A stretch of DNA of 52,472 bases from Metamycoplasma spumans ATCC 19526 (lineage in GTDB: Bacteria; Bacillota_I; Bacilli_A; Mycoplasmatales; Metamycoplasmataceae). The stretch lies in assembly GCA_000620005.1 (NCBI GenBank), contig JHVF01000005.1:1-52472 (forward strand), in the 5' to 3' direction. The translations under genes were made by a program, and so were the position numbers. The number at the start of each line of letters is the position of its first letter. Position 1 is the stretch's first letter. Below are positions 48,568 through 52,472 of this stretch, in pieces. The notes under the pieces are model-generated. The model saw only the letters and a list, made by a program, of their open reading frames with translations. It made no database searches and was not told the origin of the DNA.

Positions 48568-50733
48568 TTATATTCTGTTTTTCTTAATAATTTTTTTGAT
48601 TTTTATAAAATGTTTAAAAATTTGAATCCCTAAAATGAAATAACTATCAAGCGAAATAATTTTTCTAAATTTGATATTTTTCTGATTGTTTCTGTTAACA
48701 ATTAAATCATAAACGCTAATGTTTTTAACATTGTCTAAAAATTTTACGAAGGCTCTGTTTAAAAATTTAGGATTTGCTCTCAATATTTCTAAAATTCTTG
48801 TTATTGATTTATCTAATAATATCTTATCTTTTGCATTCAATTTTTGCATTCTTATCGAGCTATTTAGCGTTTGAATGATGAATTCAACCGTAGTTTGTAT
48901 TTTATCTTCGTTAGTAATTTCTAAAAATGTGCTGTCAAACAAATACATTAAATTGTATTTGTTTTTGTTAATAATCGTATATCAAAGTTCATCAAAATTT
49001 TTTAACTCTTTATAAACATCAGAATAATTAATCAAGATATTAACAATAAAATCAATTAACTTTTGAAAACTATTCAAGGTTGCAAAGTATTGTCTAAATT
49101 TTTCAAATTTTTTAGAGTTTTTAAACCCAAATAAATAAGCTAAAAATGACGTATTCATAGCATCAGAGGCCACTGCTATTGAAATCTTTTTAATTTCTTC
49201 TTTGGATTCATCGATAATAGTTGAATTTAGAAATTGTTTAAAGACATTATATATTAAATTTTGATAACTCGAAACTATACCTTTTCATTCATTTTTCAAT
49301 AATTGCAAATCAAAAATTTCATTATCTTGAATAACTTTTCTTTTAACATTAATTTGTAAAATAAATAAAATTAAATCAAATTTACGTTCCTTGATTAAAG
49401 TTAATAAAGCTTCACGCGATCACTTTTTATTATTTAAAAATCCAATTAAAAGGTCGACTGAATGATAGTTTTCAGGAGCATCTAAAAACTTTTCTTTAAT
49501 ATATGTTTGAGCAATGTTATAAGATTCATTGTCGCTATATCTAATAAATAAATCGAGATAATCAGAAATATTTAAATAAGGTCTAATTTTTGTATTTGAT
49601 GACGTTTCAAGATCGGAGTAAACAAAAATATTTAGATTTTTATTCGAACCGTAAACAGATGAAAATATTTTTTCATTATTAATATTTAATTTGAACAAAG
49701 ACTGATATTTATTAATATCACTTAATCAATATTTCGGAGCAGCAATATAATCATTTGTAAATTTATCATTCTCTAAATTTTTGTTAAATTCATTTTTATT
49801 TAATGACAATTTAGTGAACAAATCGAAGGCAACTTTTTTATAGCCTTTTTCCGTCGGGCATATTGAAAAAATGTTTTCGCATAAATAAAAACTATTCTCT
49901 TTTCAATATTTTTCATCATAAATATCAATATAATTAACATTGCATTCTTTAGCAACGGAATTTATTGCGCTATCTAAAGATAAAAATAAATATGAAAATA
50001 AATCCAAATTGCCTATTAAAACCTTGTCAAAATATTTTTTTATAATGTCTTTTAAATTTATAAATAAATCCGGGTAGTTCGTTATAATGATTTTTGCTTT
50101 TTTATTAATAAATTTAATATCATTAACTAATTTCTTGTAATCCTGAATAAGTTTTATTGAAAGGCTATTTATTTTTTTATAAATAAATTCAACTAATAAA
50201 TCTTTTTCATCTTGTTTACTTACTCGGTTTAATTTTAAAATTTCTAAATATGGCAAGTTAAAAAACAAATCAGAAAACCCTAACGTAATCGTAATTAAGT
50301 TAGCATCTGTAATTTTTTTATTAAAAATTTTAAAATCATTTCTTTGAATATTTCAATTTTTAAAATAGTGAGAAAAAAACTCTTTTGAAGGATTTTTAGA
50401 ATGTCAATCAAGCGATTGCAATAAATCCAAATTTGCCTCAAATTTATCAAGATCAATATTTTTATTCAAAACTAAGGCATCAATAAAATTTATTGATGCA
50501 CTTGGTATTGAAAGATTTTCAAAAGATGTTAATGAAAAATTATTATCCTTCATTAGTTTTGCAAAAAATTCCGGATATCCAAGTCCAGTAATTTTTCCAT
50601 TTTCTAGCCTACCATTATTATTAAAACCTAGCTTAGTATTAAAACCAGATGCAAATGAATCACCAATTGCAACATAATTTATATCGCCTTCATTCAAATA
50701 ATCAGTTACGAAATTATCTTTATCTTTATTCAT
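48568..50733 (-). CDS. SGNH/GDSL hydrolase-like protein with altered catalytic motifs
   Basis: 721 aa. Block I VAIGDSFASGF keeps the nucleophile Ser26. The block III site GxND reads GFSD (~152-155), losing the oxyanion Asn. The block V D-x-H-P reads SICPTEKGY (~290-298), with Cys292 in place of the catalytic His. A long helical C-terminal part (~300-721) has no recognised domain and no signal peptide is seen. If the usual triad is required, it is inactive; a Ser/Cys variant cannot be excluded. The frame is intact through at least five UGA-Trp codons. The start overlaps the rbgA end by 8 bases. Confidence 0.72.
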
Positions 50734-51577
50734 TGTCTTTCTCATTTAAAGAAATGTCATAAATAACATTATCTAAATTTTTAAAATAGCTAATTAGCAT
50801 ATTCATTGCTTTATTAGTATCTAAAACACTATTTTTTAAAAGTAAATTATTATCAGAAGCATATTTAGCAATGTTATTTAAAATATCAATTTCTTCAAAA
50901 GCTGGTTCTAAATTAATTTTAGTTAACCTATCTGGATAATAATTTGAAACTAAACGATAAATTTCTTGAATTAATTCATTTTGATTTAAAGCCTCTTGTC
51001 TAATAGAACCGACAATAGCTAATTTAGCTCCAACTTGATCATTTTCGATTTTAGGCATTAATAAACCAGGTGTATCAAGCAATAAATAATTTTTGCAGTT
51101 AATTCATTGCTCTGATCTTGTTATTCCGGCAATAGCCCCAACTTTAGCAACCTTCGATTTAGCCATCAAATTAATAAAAGTACTTTTACCAACGTTAGGC
51201 ACACCAACAACCACACACTTCAATGAAGGTGTTAACTTTCCTTTTGCTTGATTTTTTTTCTTAAGTTCTAAAAAACAACTGTTCAATGCGCTATTAATTT
51301 TATTGTATGCGGTCTTAGATTTTAAATTCGTAATAATAACTTTGCCACGTTTTTCATATTGTTTAATAAATTCATCTAATTTTGATTTATCAGTTTTATC
51401 AGACTTATTAAAAATAAATAAAATAGGTTTATTATTAGCTATTTTATAAATTTCAGGATTAAATGAAGAAACTGGTATTCTACTATCTAAAATAATAATG
51501 AATAAATCGAAAAGCTTTTGCTTTTCTTTTAATGATTTAAACTCTTTGGCCATGTGGCCAGGAAATCAATGAATCAT
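50726..51577 (-). CDS. rbgA: Ribosome biogenesis GTPase RbgA (YlqF)
   Basis: 283 aa. MIHWFPGHMAKEF start (UGA-Trp at residue 4 hides it), then the circularly permuted GTPase order G4 FNKSD, G1 GVPNVGKST, G3 DTPG, and a C-terminal helical RNA-binding domain. Needed for late 50S assembly (L16 incorporation). AAAGGAC before ATG; 4 bases after the trmL stop. Confidence 0.95.
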
Positions 51578-51581
51578 AATA

Positions 51582-52109
51582 TTAGTCCTTTTCTAAAATA
51601 AAATTTTTACCTTTTTGATGTTCAAATTTCGACAATCCTTCATAATCATTTTGTCTTAACATTTCATATAAAACTATTGCAACTGTATTAGCTAAATTTA
51701 GACTTCTACATTCAAAATACATTGGAATACGCAAACAATTTTCTATTTTATTCTGCATAATTTTTTTAGGTATTCCCGTACTTTCTGTTCCAAACATAAA
51801 TCAAATATCACCATGTGTATTTAACTCTTCTTTTAATTTAACGTCAGCATAATTTTTAAGTCCGTATCTTGTAATATAAAAGATATTTTTATTGCCATAT
51901 TTTTTTTCAAAATCAGCATAACTATTGTGAATTTCGTGCGGTATTTCACTTAAAAAATGGCCAGCTCCACTTCTTTTCATTCAATGTGGATGTAAATCAA
52001 AAGCGATTGGTTTAATAATGTGCAATTTAACATTAGCCGCATAACATGTTCTAATGATATTTGATGTATTTGGACTAATTTCAGGCTCGTATAAAACTAT
52101 ATTAATCAT
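51582..52109 (-). CDS. trmL: tRNA (cytidine/uridine-34 2'-O)-methyltransferase TrmL
   Basis: 175 aa SPOUT methylase. MINIVLYEPEISPNTSNIIR, HIIKPIAFDLHPHWMKRSGA, MFGTESTGIPKKIM, CLRIPMYFECRSLNLANTVA complete the knotted SAM site. Methylates the wobble base of a leucine tRNA. Two UGA-Trp codons. First gene of the trmL-rbgA-SGNH operon; a TAAAAT box lies just upstream. Confidence 0.92.
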
Positions 52110-52197
52110 AATTCTTTAATTTTACTATATTTTATAAATTGACTTATACATTTATATTATCTTTTTTCACTTTAAATGTCCACCTTGGGCAATAATT

Positions 52198-52258
52198 CAT
52201 TTTTTTGATTTTATTATATCGTTAAAGACTTGAAAATGTAAATTTCAATCAAAAAATG
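52198..52258. repeat. Imperfect inverted repeat in an IS flank
   Basis: CATTTTTTTGATT (52198-52210) and AATCAAAAAATG (52247-52258) are complementary bar one base, enclosing a second small repeat (TTGAAA/TTTCAA). They lie between trmL and the transposase-like fragment. Possibly an IS end or terminator; not resolved. Confidence 0.3.
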
Positions 52259-52315
52259 CATAACAAAAACCGTCTGTTAGGACGCTATGTATATTTTTTA
52301 TTGTTAATTTTGTTT

Positions 52316-52472
52316 TTAAAGTTTATTTTCTAATTTATGAAATTCGTTTGCGCTCATAGGGAGTGGGTATTCTTTAATATTATGTCTTACAATATTATTT
52401 ATTTCGTTACCTATAAACGCACAGGTTTCTATATCTTGTTTTGCAACTTCCCTTCCTTTCGGGAATCATCTT
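52316..52472 (-). mobile_element. Transposase-like C-terminus, partial (perhaps IS30 family)
   Basis: 51 residues enter from the right edge, starting RWFPKGREVAKQDIETCAFI and ending ...FHKLENKL with TAA. The FPKG motif and the following helix resemble the end of IS30-type transposases, where (R/F)FPKG precedes the last helices. Family call is tentative. An IS here and another at the left edge would mean the segment is flanked by mobile elements. Confidence 0.5.

Noticed and set aside
1-52472. CRISPR array, prophage or integrative element
   Set aside because: No regularly spaced direct repeats, cas, integrase or phage structural genes visible.

Overview
This is an AT-rich mollicute chromosome segment (Mycoplasma sensu lato). 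Dozens of reading frames are intact only if UGA is read as Trp, and the window carries a tRNA-Trp with anticodon UCA that reads that codon. There is no sign of peptidoglycan genes. Lipoboxes, a MnuA-like membrane nuclease, tiny intergenic gaps and gene order (ruvAB, a secDF fusion, hisS-aspS, secG-rnr-smpB-ssrA, ecfA1-ecfA2-ecfT, ligA, comEA-comEC, glyS-dnaG-rpoD) suggest a hominis-group species (Mycoplasmopsis/Metamycoplasma). I cannot name the species. All coordinates assume translation table 4.

Layout. 1-0.3 kb: start of an IS3-type transposase OrfA leaving the window. 0.4-5.3 kb: an orphan gene, a membrane-anchored EEP nuclease, and a lipoprotein-oppB-oppC operon without ATPase genes. 5.5-8.0 kb: tRNA-Thr, tRNA-Trp and an operon of an MG284-like protein, a 369-aa protein, a TM-anchored protein and an acyl carrier protein. 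I remember the same order as MG284-MG287 in M. genitalium. 8.1-12.5 kb: RluB, an efp/YqhY-like/transketolase-like operon, and NadE. 12.5-14.3 kb: a second, paralogous MG284-type cassette. 14.4-25.6 kb: Ppa, RuvAB, SecDF, HisRS, AspRS, SecG, RNase R, SmpB and tmRNA. 25.7-34.7 kb: a DUF2188-FolD fusion, a deoxynucleoside kinase, Hpt, an ECF energising module, DNA ligase, and the DNA-uptake proteins ComEA/ComEC. 34.9-42.1 kb: YebC, HolA, a GH13-like protein, PgsA, L33, a proline aminopeptidase and endonuclease IV. 42.1-52.1 kb: RpoD, DnaG, GlyRS, Ffh, an SGNH-like protein, RbgA and TrmL. The last 160 bases hold the 3' end of another transposase-like gene.

The most unusual features are these. (1) Three full-length enzyme homologues have lost family-defining catalytic residues while keeping open frames: transketolase, GH13 glycosidase and SGNH hydrolase. 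(2) DUF2188 is fused in frame to FolD. (3) Two paralogous cassettes pair a small HTH-like protein with a beta-rich partner, and each has a palindrome upstream. (4) Several genes appear to be transcribed as leaderless mRNAs, with a TANAAT box ending 6-8 nt before the ATG and no Shine-Dalgarno. No CRISPR array, prophage or integrative element is visible. No stretch over 300 bases is without a gene; the largest gaps (5274-5502, 13848-13933, 52110-52315) hold promoters, terminators or IS-flank sequence.
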